DNA of 39,243 nucleotides from an uncultured Flavobacteriales bacterium (GCA_938082505.1 CALLLH010000024.1:77983-117225); one strand, 5' to 3'; numbered from the stretch's first letter, positions 7,284 to 17,356 are shown. Numbers and translations: made by a program. Notes: generated from the letters alone by a model not told the origin.

Positions 7284-8987
7284 TCAGTCGAGGTCGCGGA
7301 ACTCCAGGTCGGCGCTGGCCTTCGAGGAGAGCCCGGCGTCCTTCTGGACGGCCATGTCGCGGTGCTGCTTGGCATCGGCACTGTTGCCGAGGCGGGCATT
7401 GGCGATGGCCATCACATAGTGGGCCACAGCACTGTCGTCGTCGGCATTGTTGAGGATGGTCTTGGCTCCGTTGGCATCGCCGTTGAGCAACTTGGCGAGG
7501 GCGGCGTTGACCGTGTTCTCCCCGCTGAAGCTTGAGACGGCCTGGCCGTAGTTGCCTTCCTGGATTGCCAGGATGCCTTTGTTGTATTTCACGGCATCGC
7601 CGGCACCTGAGGCACTTGCCAACAAGCGCTTGGCATCTTCCAGGTTGCCCTTCATCCGCGCTACCGCACCGAGGTTGTTGTTGATGATGGGGCTGTCACC
7701 GCGCTCGTCGGCCGCCATGAAGCGGTCGGCCGCCTGGTTCAGTTTGCCCATTTCCATCAGGCAGACCCCCTCGTTGTTGGGGCCCCTCCAGTCACCGGAA
7801 TGCACCCGGCTGGCGGCTGCATAGACCTTGAGCTTGTCCGCATTGTCCTCGAACAGGGTGGCAGCGTAAAGAACCTCCTCGACGGTGAGGGTATCGGGAT
7901 TGTCCATGGCGAGGGCGATGAGCTCCTCATCGCTGTAGCCTTCAATGTCGTAATTCAGGGTGATCATGGACCGGCGGAGCGCGGGCAGAATGTCTTTCTC
8001 GATCTCCTTGTAGGTCTTGGCGATGTTCTTGATCTCTTCCTCACGTCGGTTCTTGTCGCTGTACATGGAAAGCACGCGCAGGATGAGGTCCTTGTCCTCG
8101 ATGTCGGAAGCCCGCATCATGGTCTGGAAACCTTCCCAATCTTCCCCCTTGGGATTGTTGCCATAGAAGCCGTCCTCGACATTGATCTTGGCGCGCTTCA
8201 ACAGGCTGGCCAGAGCGGCATTGGCGCTCTCGGCGCGCTCCAGTGCGAGGTCCTCGTTGAGCGTGATTTCTCCTTCGGGCGAAGCATAGGCACTGACATT
8301 GGTGCCCTTGAGCATGACACTGTCATGGGCGGCCGCAAAAGAGACGAACTCCTTCATTTCCGTCATGTCGGAGTCCCGGAGTTCTCCTGAACGCACCCTG
8401 GACTGGTTGTATTCGTAGTTGATTTCCGCCTGCTGGGTGTAGGATACTAAGCGTTGGAAAGCGTCCTCCCCCATCACGAAGCGGTCGTCCGATTGGACCC
8501 AGTTGGGGGTGGTGATGACACCGTCGCCCAACACAACCGCAGCAAAGTCCATGGATTTGCTCCCCATCGTTCCGCTGATGCGCAACTCGAGTCGAGCACC
8601 GTCCTCCATGCCCTCCTGGTAGGCAATGGTGGCGTTGTAGTCGAACGACTTGGCGGATTTGAACGGCACCACGGTGTAGTTGCCCGCAGCGTCCTCTCCC
8701 TGGAATCCTTGGGTCTTGAAGGCGGCTTCACCTCCGTCCCAGACGAGGACCGGCGTGGCTTCGATGATCGCTTTCTTGGCGAAGTACTTTTCGGGGAACG
8801 TACCCGACAGGCTCAATTCGACCTCTCCACCCCGCATGATGAGGGGCTCGGGGTCCATGGAGATGTTCAGTTCCTCGATGGCCTTCTCCATTTTTCCGAG
8901 GCCTCCGCAGCCTGGAAGTGCAAGCAGGAGTGCCAATGCGGGGAGAAGAAATGCCAATGGTTGGCGGGTGATGTATTGCATTTTCAT
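7284..8987 (-). CDS. OmpA-like / TPR lipoprotein
   Basis: A 567-residue envelope lipoprotein of unknown function. ATG 8987 gives a signal peptide with n-region MKMQYITRQ, a hydrophobic core, and lipobox LPGC with Cys27. Residues about 30-200 are beta-rich (RGGEVELSLSGTFPEKYF). An OmpA-like segment follows at about 215-270 (VSAYASPEGEITLNEDLALERAE), resembling the peptidoglycan-associated SPEG...N..L...RA pattern. The C-terminal ~170 residues are TPR-like (RGPNNEGVCLMEMGKLNQAADRF, NNLGAVARMKGNLEDAKRLL, YNKGILAIQEGNYGQAV). This points to an outer-membrane lipoprotein tethered to peptidoglycan with a protein-interaction tail. It is preceded by its own promoter element (9010-9003) and ends at a shared terminator. 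Confidence 0.8.
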   Translation of the reverse strand: MKMQYITRQPLAFLLPALALLLALPGCGGLGKMEKAIEELNISMDPEPLIMRGGEVELSLSGTFPEKYFAKKAIIEATPVLVWDGGEAAFKTQGFQGEDAAGNYTVVPFKSAKSFDYNATIAYQEGMEDGARLELRISGTMGSKSMDFAAVVLGDGVITTPNWVQSDDRFVMGEDAFQRLVSYTQQAEINYEYNQSRVRSGELRDSDMTEMKEFVSFAAAHDSVMLKGTNVSAYASPEGEITLNEDLALERAESANAALASLLKRAKINVEDGFYGNNPKGEDWEGFQTMMRASDIEDKDLILRVLSMYSDKNRREEEIKNIAKTYKEIEKDILPALRRSMITLNYDIEGYSDEELIALAMDNPDTLTVEEVLYAATLFEDNADKLKVYAAASRVHSGDWRGPNNEGVCLMEMGKLNQAADRFMAADERGDSPIINNNLGAVARMKGNLEDAKRLLASASGAGDAVKYNKGILAIQEGNYGQAVSSFSGENTVNAALAKLLNGDANGAKTILNNADDDSAVAHYVMAIANARLGNSADAKQHRDMAVQKDAGLSSKASADLEFRDLD

Positions 8988-9002
8988 GAATCGTGTCGCG
9001 GA

Positions 9003-9010
9003 CAAAAATA
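9003..9010 (-). promoter_or_regulatory. Bacteroidota -7 promoter element for the OmpA/TPR lipoprotein
   Basis: On the minus strand TATTTTTG is an exact TAnnTTTG match, 15 bases before the ATG at 8987; an ATTG at 9030-9027 lies 16 bases further upstream as a possible -33 element. Confidence 0.6.
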
Positions 9011-9029
9011 GGAGTTCCATATGCGCCAA

Positions 9030-9983
9030 TCAGGGCTGAACCACTCCCATTGAAGAGAACTTTCTAATACGGGCGTCAATGCGTTTGTCGGGATTCTGGA
9101 CCCTCAGTTTCCGGAGGTGCTTGATGATTTCCTCTTTGACTGCGGCGAAGGCGGCCTCCCGGTTGTTGTGGGCCCCGCCGAGCGGCTCGGGGATGATGCC
9201 GTCGATCAACTTCTGACCGAGCATATCGTCTGCCGTGAGCTTGAGCGCTTCCGCCGCTTCGACCTTGTGGTCCCACGATCGCCACAGGATGCTCGAGCAG
9301 GATTCGGGGGAAATCACGGAGTACCAGGTGTGCTCCATCATCAACACGCGATCTCCGATGCCGATGCCGAGTGCGCCTCCGGAGGCCCCTTCTCCTATGA
9401 CCACGCAGATGACAGGGACGCGCAATTGCATCATCTCGATGATGTTGCGGGCGATGGCCTCCCCTTGCCCCCGTTCCTCGGCTTCCAGGCCGGGATAGGC
9501 GCCAGGGGTGTCAATGAGGCACACCACAGGGCGGTTGAATTTTTCGGCCAGCTTCATCAACCTCAGGGCTTTGCGGTACCCCTCTGGATTCGCCATGCCG
9601 AAGTTGCGGTACTGTCGGAGTTTGGTGTTGGCCCCTTTTTGTTGCCCGATGAACATCACGGGTAAATCGTCGATCATGCCCAACCCGCCAATCATGGCCT
9701 TGTCATCCTTGCAGGTCCGGTCGCCGTGCAGTTCCATGAACCGCCCCTCCGTCAAAGCGGCGATGTGGTCCAGCGTGTAGGGCCTGTCCGGGTGGCGCGA
9801 TACCTGCACGCGCTGCCATGGAGTGAGGTGGGAATAAATTTCCCTGCGCACCTCGTCAATCTTCTGCTCGAGGTCGGCCACTGTGCTCTGCATGTCGACC
9901 TGACCTTGGCCGTCAATGTTGCGGGCCTGCTCCATTTGTTCCCGTAGGAGGCGAATGGGCTCTTCGAAATCGAGGTAGTTCAT
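9030..9983 (-). CDS. accA: Acetyl-CoA carboxylase carboxyltransferase subunit alpha
   Basis: A 317-residue AccA, normal family length. With AccD it forms the carboxyltransferase that moves CO2 from biotin to acetyl-CoA, making malonyl-CoA for fatty acid synthesis. The N-terminal helical region ([14 protein letters not shown], about 8-21) is followed by the crotonase-like core, with [18 protein letters not shown], the oxyanion/CoA-binding run [20 protein letters not shown] and [17 protein letters not shown] 9983 (MNYLDFEEP) is the family start; an in-frame extension upstream crosses the promoter element and is unlikely to be translated. AccB/C/D are not in this window. Confidence 0.97.
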   Translation of the reverse strand: MNYLDFEEPIRLLREQMEQARNIDGQGQVDMQSTVADLEQKIDEVRREIYSHLTPWQRVQVSRHPDRPYTLDHIAALTEGRFMELHGDRTCKDDKAMIGGLGMIDDLPVMFIGQQKGANTKLRQYRNFGMANPEGYRKALRLMKLAEKFNRPVVCLIDTPGAYPGLEAEERGQGEAIARNIIEMMQLRVPVICVVIGEGASGGALGIGIGDRVLMMEHTWYSVISPESCSSILWRSWDHKVEAAEALKLTADDMLGQKLIDGIIPEPLGGAHNNREAAFAAVKEEIIKHLRKLRVQNPDKRIDARIRKFSSMGVVQP

Positions 9984-10025
9984 CTTGCGGATTCCTCCAT
10001 GATCCCTGGACGGGAATTCATGGTA

Positions 10026-10033
10026 CAAACCTA
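10026..10033 (-). promoter_or_regulatory. Bacteroidota -7 promoter element for accA
   Basis: Minus-strand TAGGTTTG matches TAnnTTTG exactly, about 43 bases before the accA ATG, in the rdgB-accA gap. It suggests accA is transcribed separately from the men-rdgB operon. No convincing -33 element seen. Confidence 0.5.
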
Positions 10034-10075
10034 ATGTGGCGGGCGATTCCGACCACAGGGTGTTCGCATGCTTTG

Positions 10076-10663
10076 TCAACCGAAGCTCCTGAGTTCCTCC
10101 ACCATGGCGCGCACGGCTTTGCCGCGGTGGCTGATGGCGTTTTTCTCTTTGGCGTCCATTTCCGCAAAAGTCCGCCCCGTCCCCTCCGGCTCGAAGAGGG
10201 GATCGTAGCCGAAGCCGTCCTCTCCACTTCTCTGTGCGGCGATGGTCCCCCGGCAGATGCCCTCGAAAGTCCGGGTACCGGAATTTGAGGTGAGGGCGAT
10301 GACCGTCCGGAACTGGGCACCCCGGTCCTCCATGCCCTCCATGGCGCCCAACAGCTTGCGCATGTTCGCAACGGCATCCTTCTCGGGGCCTCCATAACGG
10401 GCGGTCAGCACACCGGGGTCACCTCCGAGGGCGTCCACCTCGAGTCCCGTATCATCGGCGAAGCAGTCCACCCCGTAGTGCCGCTTGACATACTCGGCCT
10501 TTTGGACCGCGTTGCCTTCTATGGTGGGGGCCGTTTCCGGAATGTCCTCCCGGCATCCGATCTCATCGAGTCCCACCACTTCGAAGTGTCCATCGAGCAA
10601 CTGGGCGATTTCCCGGACCTTTCCGGGGTTGCGGGTGGCAAAGACGATGCGGGGCAGTTCCAT
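10076..10663 (-). CDS. rdgB: Non-canonical purine NTP pyrophosphatase (XTP/dITP diphosphatase)
   Basis: A 195-residue HAM1/RdgB-type enzyme that hydrolyses dITP and XTP to monophosphates, keeping deaminated purines out of DNA and RNA. The signature residues are present: N-terminal [12 protein letters not shown] (Thr10, Asn12, Lys15), the metal site [27 protein letters not shown] and the C-terminal NAISHRGKA. Start ATG 10663 matches the family N-terminus. It lies 20 bases after menE on the same strand and is probably the last gene of the men operon, an arrangement that looks incidental functionally. Confidence 0.96.
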   Translation of the reverse strand: MELPRIVFATRNPGKVREIAQLLDGHFEVVGLDEIGCREDIPETAPTIEGNAVQKAEYVKRHYGVDCFADDTGLEVDALGGDPGVLTARYGGPEKDAVANMRKLLGAMEGMEDRGAQFRTVIALTSNSGTRTFEGICRGTIAAQRSGEDGFGYDPLFEPEGTGRTFAEMDAKEKNAISHRGKAVRAMVEELRSFG

Positions 10664-10683
10664 CTCGCGAAGATGCGGCAGGT

Positions 10684-11718
10684 TCAGATGCGGCGCACCT
10701 TTCCGGTGGGCGTCATGCTGAAGGTCAACTTGAATTCCACGGCCCGGGGTCGGAGTGTTCCCTCCGAGGCCGAGGCCGACAGAACCCTTTCAGCCAGGGG
10801 GCCATCCTCGGGCCCCTCCACAACCAGCGTGATGCGCTGGCCAAGGAGGCCGTCCTCCCGTCCGACGAGGTACCACCTGCGACTTCCCATGAAGGGGACA
10901 AGGCGTTCCGACAGGGTGCGCTCAAGTGCAGCCGGATGGACCTTGAGGCCACCGGAATTGATGACGTCATCCAAACGACCGAGCCACCGGAATGCCACTC
11001 CATTCTCCGTCTCGACCAATTCCACGGCATCCTCCGTCTGCAGTTGGACAACCCCGCGCTCGGGGGCGTCCACCACGAGTCCACCGGATGCCCCGGAGGA
11101 AAGGGCGATGCCCGGCAAAGGGCGATACAGGGCCGATCCCAAGGGGCGGGTGGCGATGTGCGTCAGGGTTTCGGTCATGCCGAATCCATGATGGATGGTG
11201 CATCCTGAAGCTTGTGCCTGTTCCATCAGCTGAACTTCAAGCCCGGGGGGGAGGGGAGCGCCCCCCAGCAGCCATTGTTTGCTCAGGGGCAAAGCATCCG
11301 TGGCCATCAGGTGCCGTGCCTGCATCGGTGTGGCGACGGCGAAGTCATAGGCCCCGCCTTCACGGCGGGCTTCCATGACGGGACAGGCCGAGGGTTCGGC
11401 AACCGAAAGGTCCCATCCGAGGACCAACGCCCGCCACACCATCATGCGCCCTCCAGTTCCTGTTGCCGGCAGCGCAGACCAGGCACAGACCGTCCGGAAG
11501 TCCAGGCCGAAATGCCGCGCGGTGGCATGCGCCGATGCTTCGACCGCTTGTGGCGCATACCGGCATTCCCTCGGCGGGCCCGTGCTGCCCGATGTGCTGG
11601 CGCATGGCCGGCGTTCCCGCCATTGGATCACGCTCTCCTCGAGGGGCGCCGTCCAGGGCTCCCCGCCCGAGGGGGGGGCGACCTCACCGGATGCCGAGAT
11701 GCGCCATGCCCTGCTCAT
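10684..11718 (-). CDS. menE: o-Succinylbenzoate-CoA ligase (short form)
   Basis: MenE activates o-succinylbenzoate to its CoA thioester through an acyl-adenylate. The 344-residue product is an AMP-binding enzyme with the P-loop-like STSGSTGPPRE (about 37-47), GFGMTET, the hinge RLDDVINSGGLKVHP and the C-terminal catalytic lysine region TPTGKVRRI. It is about 100 residues shorter than the E. coli type at the N-terminus, as is usual for Bacteroidota MenE. ATG 11718 overlaps the menC stop as ATGA, so translation is coupled. Identity is strengthened by its place in the men operon. Confidence 0.9.
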   Translation of the reverse strand: MSRAWRISASGEVAPPSGGEPWTAPLEESVIQWRERRPCASTSGSTGPPRECRYAPQAVEASAHATARHFGLDFRTVCAWSALPATGTGGRMMVWRALVLGWDLSVAEPSACPVMEARREGGAYDFAVATPMQARHLMATDALPLSKQWLLGGAPLPPGLEVQLMEQAQASGCTIHHGFGMTETLTHIATRPLGSALYRPLPGIALSSGASGGLVVDAPERGVVQLQTEDAVELVETENGVAFRWLGRLDDVINSGGLKVHPAALERTLSERLVPFMGSRRWYLVGREDGLLGQRITLVVEGPEDGPLAERVLSASASEGTLRPRAVEFKLTFSMTPTGKVRRI

Positions 11719-12809
11719 GTCAGGATGCCCGAAAGGTCCCAGGTGTGCAGCGTGCCATTGGCGCGGGCTCCGGGGTGGTCCATCCGCAGCGTGCCATCCT
11801 TCACCACGAGGGGGGAGGGGATGTTGTCCGTGAACAGGCTGCCAGTTCCGAGCCCTTGTGGCAGTGGGCGCGGATCCTCGGAGATGGCATCCGCAGCCCA
11901 TTGTGCAATGGCATTGAGGCCGATGTTGCTTTCCAGGGCACTGGTGGCCCACCAGCCGGCATCCACTTCCATGGCCAGGTCAATCCAATGGTTGGCCTCC
12001 ACGAAACCGCCGATCAAGCTCGGCTTGAGGATGATGAAGTCGGGCCGGATCAAGTGCAGCAGGTTGCGGCGCAACGACGTGTCATGGACGCCGATGAGCT
12101 CCTCGTCCAAGGCGATCGGAATGGACGAAGCGCTGCAGATGTGTTGCATCTTTTTCCATTGGCCTGCCCTGATGGGTTGCTCCACGCTGTGGATGTCGAA
12201 CCGGGCGAGGGCTTCCAACTTGCGGAGTGTCACAACGGGGTCGGCATCATCCAGGCCGCCATTGGCATCGAGCCGCAGGGTAATCCTGTCTGCCGGGGCA
12301 ATGGAACGTATGGCCGCGAGGCAGGCACATTCCTGGTCAAAGTCCAAGGCGCCGACCTTCATCTTCAGGGTGGTGAAGCCTCGCTCCAGGAGGGACTCGG
12401 CCTGCTCCACCATGGTGTCTGCATCACCCATCCAGATGAGCCCATTGATGGGGATGGGGCTTCCTTCGGTAAAGGGGCCGGGAAACAGGGTGCGGTCACC
12501 CTCGTTGAGCAGGTCGATCAAGGCGGTCTCCGCTGCGAATCGCACTGCGGGATACTGCAAGCTCATGGCCTTGGGGTCCAGCGTGCCCGAGGCCGCCAAT
12601 TTTTTCAGTTCCATCCGCGCGCGGGGCGCACTTTCAGGACTCAGGCCGGGGATCAGGCTGCATTCCCCGATGCCGACCCGGCCGTCCTCCTCGAGGTCGC
12701 GGGCCACGACGAAAAAGCTGGGCTTCTCATGGAGTACACCCCGCGAGGTGCCGGCGGGTTGTCTGAACTGGAGCATCCGCTCCACGATGGTGATCTCGAT
12801 GCCGTTCAT
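11715..12809 (-). CDS. menC: o-Succinylbenzoate synthase
   Basis: A 364-residue enolase-superfamily enzyme that dehydrates SHCHC to o-succinylbenzoate. The muconate-lactonizing-type barrel has the KxK motif at Lys149/Lys151 (TTLKMKVGA), metal ligands Asp181 (RLDANGG), Glu210 (SVEQP) and Asp235 (ALDEEL), and the second catalytic lysine Lys262 (LKPSLIGG). Start ATG 12809 (MNGIEITIVE) overlaps the menA stop as ATGA, and its own stop overlaps the menE start the same way. Enolase-fold relatives can also be dipeptide epimerases, but context settles the call. Confidence 0.95.
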   Translation of the reverse strand: MNGIEITIVERMLQFRQPAGTSRGVLHEKPSFFVVARDLEEDGRVGIGECSLIPGLSPESAPRARMELKKLAASGTLDPKAMSLQYPAVRFAAETALIDLLNEGDRTLFPGPFTEGSPIPINGLIWMGDADTMVEQAESLLERGFTTLKMKVGALDFDQECACLAAIRSIAPADRITLRLDANGGLDDADPVVTLRKLEALARFDIHSVEQPIRAGQWKKMQHICSASSIPIALDEELIGVHDTSLRRNLLHLIRPDFIILKPSLIGGFVEANHWIDLAMEVDAGWWATSALESNIGLNAIAQWAADAISEDPRPLPQGLGTGSLFTDNIPSPLVVKDGTLRMDHPGARANGTLHTWDLSGILT

Positions 12810-13717
12810 CCGAAGGGGCTCAAGAAAAGAAACAGGGCCATGGCGAACGTACTCAGCGCCACCTTTTTCAGCTCGCCGTCCAAAGCTTGGGGATCGGTTT
12901 CGCGGAACACGAGGGCGAGGTGTTTGAGGTGGACGAGTCCGAACAGTCCGAACCACAATTGGCCGCGCCACGGCCCATCGGGATCGAGGGCCCAGAATGT
13001 CAGCAGGGCCAACCAGGCCGAAGTGATGAGCGCCCCGTGATACACCTTGGCGCGTGCGAAGCCCATCCGGACCACCAGCGTGTGTTTTCCGGTAGCCGCG
13101 TCCGAGAGGTGGTCACGGAGATTGTTGAGGTTCAAGACGGCGACACTCAGCAGCCCGATGGTCGCGGAGGGCAGCAGCCATCGGATGTCGAATCCACCAG
13201 AGATCAATGCTGCCGTTCCGGCCACGCCAGCGAGTCCGAAAAACAGCAGGACGCTGATGTCGCCCAAACCACTGTAGCCATAGGGTTTGCGACCGGCAGT
13301 GTAGGTGTAGGCGGCCACCATGCTGACGGCACCGGTACCCACCCAGAGCAGGAGTTCTTGCCAGGCGTCTCCCACGGCGAGGACCACGGTGGTGGCCCCG
13401 ACGAGGAAGGCCAGTCCGCCTGTCAGGATGACGGCCCGGCGCATCTGTGCCGCGGTCATCCGGCCTGAGGCCACGGCCCGGTCTTGACGGGCCCTGCCTT
13501 CGGCGAGGTCCGCTCCGTTCTCGAAATCGCCCAGGTCGTTGGCGAAGTTGGCCAGGATCTGCAGCAGCATCACTGTGGACAGGCAGCCCCAGAACAAGGG
13601 CCAGAATCTATCCCCAGCAGTCCCGTGGGCCAAGGCCAACCCTCCGCCGGTCAGAATGCAGGCGCTCGCCAGGGGGAGGGTGCGCAATCGAGCGGCTCCG
13701 ATGAGGTCCCGCAGCAT
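12806..13717 (-). CDS. menA: 1,4-Dihydroxy-2-naphthoate polyprenyltransferase
   Basis: MenA attaches the polyprenyl chain to DHNA, giving demethylmenaquinone in the membrane. The 303-residue UbiA-fold protein has about eight or nine hydrophobic segments, the first Asp-rich motif NFANDLGDFENGAD (Asn60, Asp61, Asp64) and the second one NNLRDHLSDAATGKHT. ATG 13717 is used; an in-frame TTG lies one codon upstream. The start is 6 bases after the menB stop and the end overlaps menC by four bases. Confidence 0.95.
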   Translation of the reverse strand: MLRDLIGAARLRTLPLASACILTGGGLALAHGTAGDRFWPLFWGCLSTVMLLQILANFANDLGDFENGADLAEGRARQDRAVASGRMTAAQMRRAVILTGGLAFLVGATTVVLAVGDAWQELLLWVGTGAVSMVAAYTYTAGRKPYGYSGLGDISVLLFFGLAGVAGTAALISGGFDIRWLLPSATIGLLSVAVLNLNNLRDHLSDAATGKHTLVVRMGFARAKVYHGALITSAWLALLTFWALDPDGPWRGQLWFGLFGLVHLKHLALVFRETDPQALDGELKKVALSTFAMALFLFLSPFG

Positions 13718-13723
13718 CAACCT

Positions 13724-14548
13724 TCAGGGGAATTTCGGATACTGTGAGAAGTTGGGTTCGCGCTTCTCGAGGAAGGCGTTCTTGCCTTCCTGTGCCTCCT
13801 CCATGAGGTAGTACATCAGGGTCGCATCTCCGGCAAATTCCATGATGCCGGCTTGTCCGTCCAGCTCCGCGTTCATGCCCCGCTTGATCATGCGGATGGC
13901 CAGAGGGGAACGTTTCATGATGGTTCGGCACCACTTGACATAGGTGTCCTCCAGCTGATCCAGCGGGACCACGGTATTGACGAGCCCCATCGCCTCGGCT
14001 TCCTTGGCCGAGTACTGCTCGCACAGGAACCAGATTTCCCGGGCTTTCTTCTGGCCTACGTGGCGGGCCAGATAGCTGGATCCGAAGCCCGCATCGAAGC
14101 TGCCGACCTTGGGGCCGGTCTGCCCGAAAATGGCGTTTTCAGATGCGATCGTCAGGTCACAGACCACATGCAGAACGTGGCCTCCCCCGATGGCATATCC
14201 GTTGACCGCCGCGATGACGGGCTTGGGCAACGAGCGGATCTTCTTGTGCAGGTCGAGGACATTCAACCGTGGAACCCCGTCTCCTCCGATATAGCCTCCC
14301 GAGCCCTTCACATTCTGGTCCCCTCCGCTGCAGAACGCCTTGTCACCGGCACCCGTGAGCACCACGACTCCGATTTCCTGGCGTTCACGGCAGATTTCCA
14401 TCGCATCGAGCATTTCGATGTTGGTCTCCGGCCGAAAGGCGTTGTAGACCTGCTGACGGTCGATGGTGATCCGGGCGATGCCCTCGAAGAATTCGAAGTG
14501 GATGTCCTCGTAGGCTTTGATTTCCTGCCAGTTTCTGTCTTGCGCCAT
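13724..14548 (-). CDS. menB: 1,4-Dihydroxy-2-naphthoyl-CoA synthase
   Basis: A 274-residue crotonase-fold enzyme that closes the naphthoate ring of OSB-CoA. It shows RPETNIEM, the flexible [15 protein letters not shown] loop, the oxyanion-hole run [39 protein letters not shown] and the C-terminal FSQYPKFP that completes the neighbouring active site in the MenB hexamer. ATG 14548 (MAQDRNW) gives the normal length; the frame stays open upstream but without family similarity. It is separated from menD by 82 bases containing a TAGCTTTG promoter-like element, so it may have an extra promoter. Confidence 0.97.
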   Translation of the reverse strand: MAQDRNWQEIKAYEDIHFEFFEGIARITIDRQQVYNAFRPETNIEMLDAMEICRERQEIGVVVLTGAGDKAFCSGGDQNVKGSGGYIGGDGVPRLNVLDLHKKIRSLPKPVIAAVNGYAIGGGHVLHVVCDLTIASENAIFGQTGPKVGSFDAGFGSSYLARHVGQKKAREIWFLCEQYSAKEAEAMGLVNTVVPLDQLEDTYVKWCRTIMKRSPLAIRMIKRGMNAELDGQAGIMEFAGDATLMYYLMEEAQEGKNAFLEKREPNFSQYPKFP

Positions 14549-14625
14549 GCGTGCTGAATTGGACTGTTGACAATCCCGACCGCCCCCAGGTTCATGTCCG
14601 GGTGCGGGTATGCGGGATGGAGGCG

Positions 14626-14633
14626 CAAAGCTA
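14626..14633 (-). promoter_or_regulatory. Possible internal promoter (-7 element) before menB
   Basis: Minus-strand TAGCTTTG matches TAnnTTTG exactly. Its TAG is also the menD stop codon. It lies 77 bases before the menB ATG in the only sizeable gap of the men operon. No clear -33 element. Confidence 0.4.
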
Positions 14634-16334
14634 AGCGCGGACAGCCTCCATGTAGCGCCGATGGGCCTCGGCACTTTCACGGCCGCCGGTGAGGATTTCC
14701 AGGACTTTGGGCGCCTCTGCAGGGTCCCACCATGTCTGGAGCGCTTTCCGCAGGCCCGCTTCATCGTGCACCCGTTCATGGACCAGCCCATGGAGGTCGC
14801 AGAGGGGGCGGAGTTCCGTGTCGTGCCGCCATTCGAAATGGGTTTCGGCGAGTCCCGTGCGTTCCGGACCATCCAACCAGCGGAAGATGCCGCCGCCGCC
14901 ATTGTGCACTACGGCGATGCGCAGGTCATCCGGAAGGGGGTGCACGTGAAAGGCATTCGCGTCATAGAGAAAGCCGAGTTCACCCGTGATCAAGGTGGTG
15001 GGGTGGCCGGCCAAAGCGGCACCCACCGCTGTGGAGGTGCAGCCATCAATGCCCGCGACACCGCGGTTGCACCAAGGGTGCGCCACCTCGCCGCCAGCCC
15101 AGAGCTGGGCATACCGCACCGGCGTGGAATTGCCGAGGTGCAGGCCCCAACCACCGGGCAGCGCGGCATGCAGCATGGCATGGACTTTCAGGTCACTCCA
15201 TGGTGCGGCAGCGAGCGCAGGCCCGTGGGCTTTTCTCAACGCATTTTCGAGGGTCCACCATCGGGTGCGCCATTCGGCCGGGTTCCCGGAAGATGGCGTG
15301 CCGGCTCGTCCGGAAAGGATGCGCGCGCCCTCATGGAGGGCTTTCGGCACCGGGCAGGAGATGTTCACGCAGGGGACTCCGAAAGCCCGGGGGGCCTGCC
15401 CGCCACCATCGATGTGCAGATGGTCCGGGGAGCCTTGGCCCAATGCCGACCGGAGTCGCCTCGACAGGAGGGGCGCTCCGAACGTGACGATGAGGTCCGG
15501 ACCCACATCACTCCAGGATTTCCCACTGGCTTGCCAAGCGCCGATCCAACGGTCGCACGCCGCGATGGCCCGGATGCCATGCGGAGCGAGTCCGCTCGTT
15601 GTATCTCCCGCCACGACGGCGGCGTCGGCCCAGATGCTGAGGTCGACAGCCGGGAGGGCAAGGGGCTGCGTCCCACCGAGCAGCAGAATCCGCTCTCCCC
15701 GTTCAACGGCCCGGGTCAGCCGATCGCACAGGACGGAGGTGGATGCGGTTGACGGAATTCCCCCTTTCCATTCCACGCCGGTCACTTCCGGACCGAAGGA
15801 AGCCCTTTCGGCATGAGGGGCGGGATAAAGCGGCTCGTCGAATGGGCAGTTGATGTGGACAGGACCATGGGCCAAAGCGGCCTCCATCCGGTCAAGGTCG
15901 GGTTCGAAGGCGCCGGCCCCGGGGTTCCAACTGAATTGCGCCCGGACATGGGGCGCGTGCATGCCCTCCTGCGGCAGGGTCTGGCTCTGCCATTCCCCAT
16001 CCGCACCTGCGGGTCGGTCCGCCGTCAGACTGATCAAAGGCAGTCCTGTACGCAGGGCTTCCGCCAATGCAGCACCGTGGTGCATCGCGGCAGTGCCGCT
16101 GGTGCAGCAGACGGCTACGGGGCGCTGCAGGGACAGTGCCATGCCCAAGGCATGGTGTGCAGCGGCCCGCTCATCCAAGGCAATGACCGTGCGCACACCA
16201 CAGCGGTCGAACGCCTGCATCAGGGGGGCATTGCGCGATCCTGGGCTCGTTACGGCGGCCACCAGTCCCCGCTGTTGCAAACCCTGGATGAGCTTCAGGG
16301 CCGAGGAGAGGGAGTCTTGGGACACCGGGTTCAT
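14631..16334 (-). CDS. menD: SEPHCHC synthase
   Basis: MenD is the thiamine-diphosphate enzyme that adds the succinyl semialdehyde unit from 2-oxoglutarate to isochorismate. The 567-residue protein has the normal N-terminal Pyr domain ([11 protein letters not shown], then [12 protein letters not shown] with the ThDP-activating Glu55, the same number as in E. coli), a central domain, and the C-terminal PP domain with the diphosphate/Mg motif around [13 protein letters not shown] and the following [13 protein letters not shown] 16334 overlaps the menF stop as ATGA. Length is normal. Confidence 0.96.
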   Translation of the reverse strand: MNPVSQDSLSSALKLIQGLQQRGLVAAVTSPGSRNAPLMQAFDRCGVRTVIALDERAAAHHALGMALSLQRPVAVCCTSGTAAMHHGAALAEALRTGLPLISLTADRPAGADGEWQSQTLPQEGMHAPHVRAQFSWNPGAGAFEPDLDRMEAALAHGPVHINCPFDEPLYPAPHAERASFGPEVTGVEWKGGIPSTASTSVLCDRLTRAVERGERILLLGGTQPLALPAVDLSIWADAAVVAGDTTSGLAPHGIRAIAACDRWIGAWQASGKSWSDVGPDLIVTFGAPLLSRRLRSALGQGSPDHLHIDGGGQAPRAFGVPCVNISCPVPKALHEGARILSGRAGTPSSGNPAEWRTRWWTLENALRKAHGPALAAAPWSDLKVHAMLHAALPGGWGLHLGNSTPVRYAQLWAGGEVAHPWCNRGVAGIDGCTSTAVGAALAGHPTTLITGELGFLYDANAFHVHPLPDDLRIAVVHNGGGGIFRWLDGPERTGLAETHFEWRHDTELRPLCDLHGLVHERVHDEAGLRKALQTWWDPAEAPKVLEILTGGRESAEAHRRYMEAVRA

Positions 16335-17356
16335 TCTGCCCAGTGCACAATGGGGTCGAGGACGGCCCTCAGTTTGTTTCGTGTCTCGTCCCATTCCGCC
16401 GCCGGCTTTGAGGCGGCGGTAATGCCTCCTCCAGCATAGGCGGTGAGAACACCGTCCCGAAGATGGGCGCAGCGCAGGTTGACGTAATAAGCCACGTCAT
16501 CGTCTTCCTCGAGCCCCACCCAGCCGGTGTAATAGGCCCGGTCGTGGCCTTCATTGTTGGCGATGAAATCCAAAGCTTCGGCACGGGGCGTTCCGCCCAC
16601 GGCAGGGGTCGGGTGCAGGGCCTTGATGACTTCGTTGAGTGGGCGGGTGGCCTTGAAGTCAATCCACGTGCGGAGGTGTTCGATGGGGCCGTATTGGATG
16701 GTTTCTCTGTCTCCGGTGCGGACATTCTCGCACGCCGAAGCATCGAGTGCGGTCAGGGCACCATCCGTCACGAGTTGTTGCTCTTCCTGTTCCTTGGATG
16801 TCCAGGGGTCCGAAACGGCGCCGAGATGGGCCATGCGGGTTCCCGCAAGACAAGCAGTCCGAAGTTCGGGCCATTGGCCCTGGACAAGGGGTTCGGGAGA
16901 GGAGCCGAACCAGGTGCCGATGGTGGGGTGCTTGAAGGTCCAGCTGAATGAGTCGGGGTGGGCCAGGGCGAGCCGCTGGACAATGTCCTGGCCTTCCAGC
17001 CCCGCGACCTCCACCTGGAGTTGGCTGGACAGCACCACCTTCCTCAGGGGACCCTGGGAAATGGCTTGCTGGGCCCGGATCACACGATCAATGTGGTCTT
17101 CCTTCCGCGTTCCATCCACGGCGCGGGCGGTGCGCTTGACGGTGGGTCGGGCGATGACGATGAGGTTGGTGACCACTTCGGACCTGCCCCGAAAGACCAA
17201 TTCCCGATGGTCACGGGCCTGTTCCCAGGGGTGCAGCCGGAAGACGAGCCGGCCTTCACTGTCCGGGACCATCCGCTCCAGCACGGGACTGCCCGGGCGA
17301 TGGAACAGCACTTCTGAGCCGGTTGCATCGGTATGATCTGGGTTGTCCGTCATCAT
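16331..17356 (-). CDS. menF: Isochorismate synthase (menaquinone-type, chorismate-binding)
   Basis: Converts chorismate to isochorismate, the first step of menaquinone synthesis. The 341-residue protein contains a chorismate-binding domain from about residue 85 to the end: KVVLSSQ, SFSWTF, GTWFGSSPEPLV, CLAGTR, the active-site stretch LHPTPAVGGTPR and YTGWVGLEEDDDVAYYVNLR, YAGGGIT. Shorter than E. coli MenF at the N-terminus, like other Bacteroidota homologues. EntC-type siderophore enzymes look alike, but the location between menI and menD makes the menaquinone role clear. ATG 17356 overlaps the menI stop as ATGA; a second ATG follows directly. Confidence 0.94.
   Translation of the reverse strand: MMTDNPDHTDATGSEVLFHRPGSPVLERMVPDSEGRLVFRLHPWEQARDHRELVFRGRSEVVTNLIVIARPTVKRTARAVDGTRKEDHIDRVIRAQQAISQGPLRKVVLSSQLQVEVAGLEGQDIVQRLALAHPDSFSWTFKHPTIGTWFGSSPEPLVQGQWPELRTACLAGTRMAHLGAVSDPWTSKEQEEQQLVTDGALTALDASACENVRTGDRETIQYGPIEHLRTWIDFKATRPLNEVIKALHPTPAVGGTPRAEALDFIANNEGHDRAYYTGWVGLEEDDDVAYYVNLRCAHLRDGVLTAYAGGGITAASKPAAEWDETRNKLRAVLDPIVHWAE

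Noticed and set aside
11212-13040. Two long plus-strand open frames opposite menE/menC
   Set aside because: The minus strand shows complete enolase-fold and AMP-ligase motifs with coupled ATGA junctions; the plus frames have no recognisable features.
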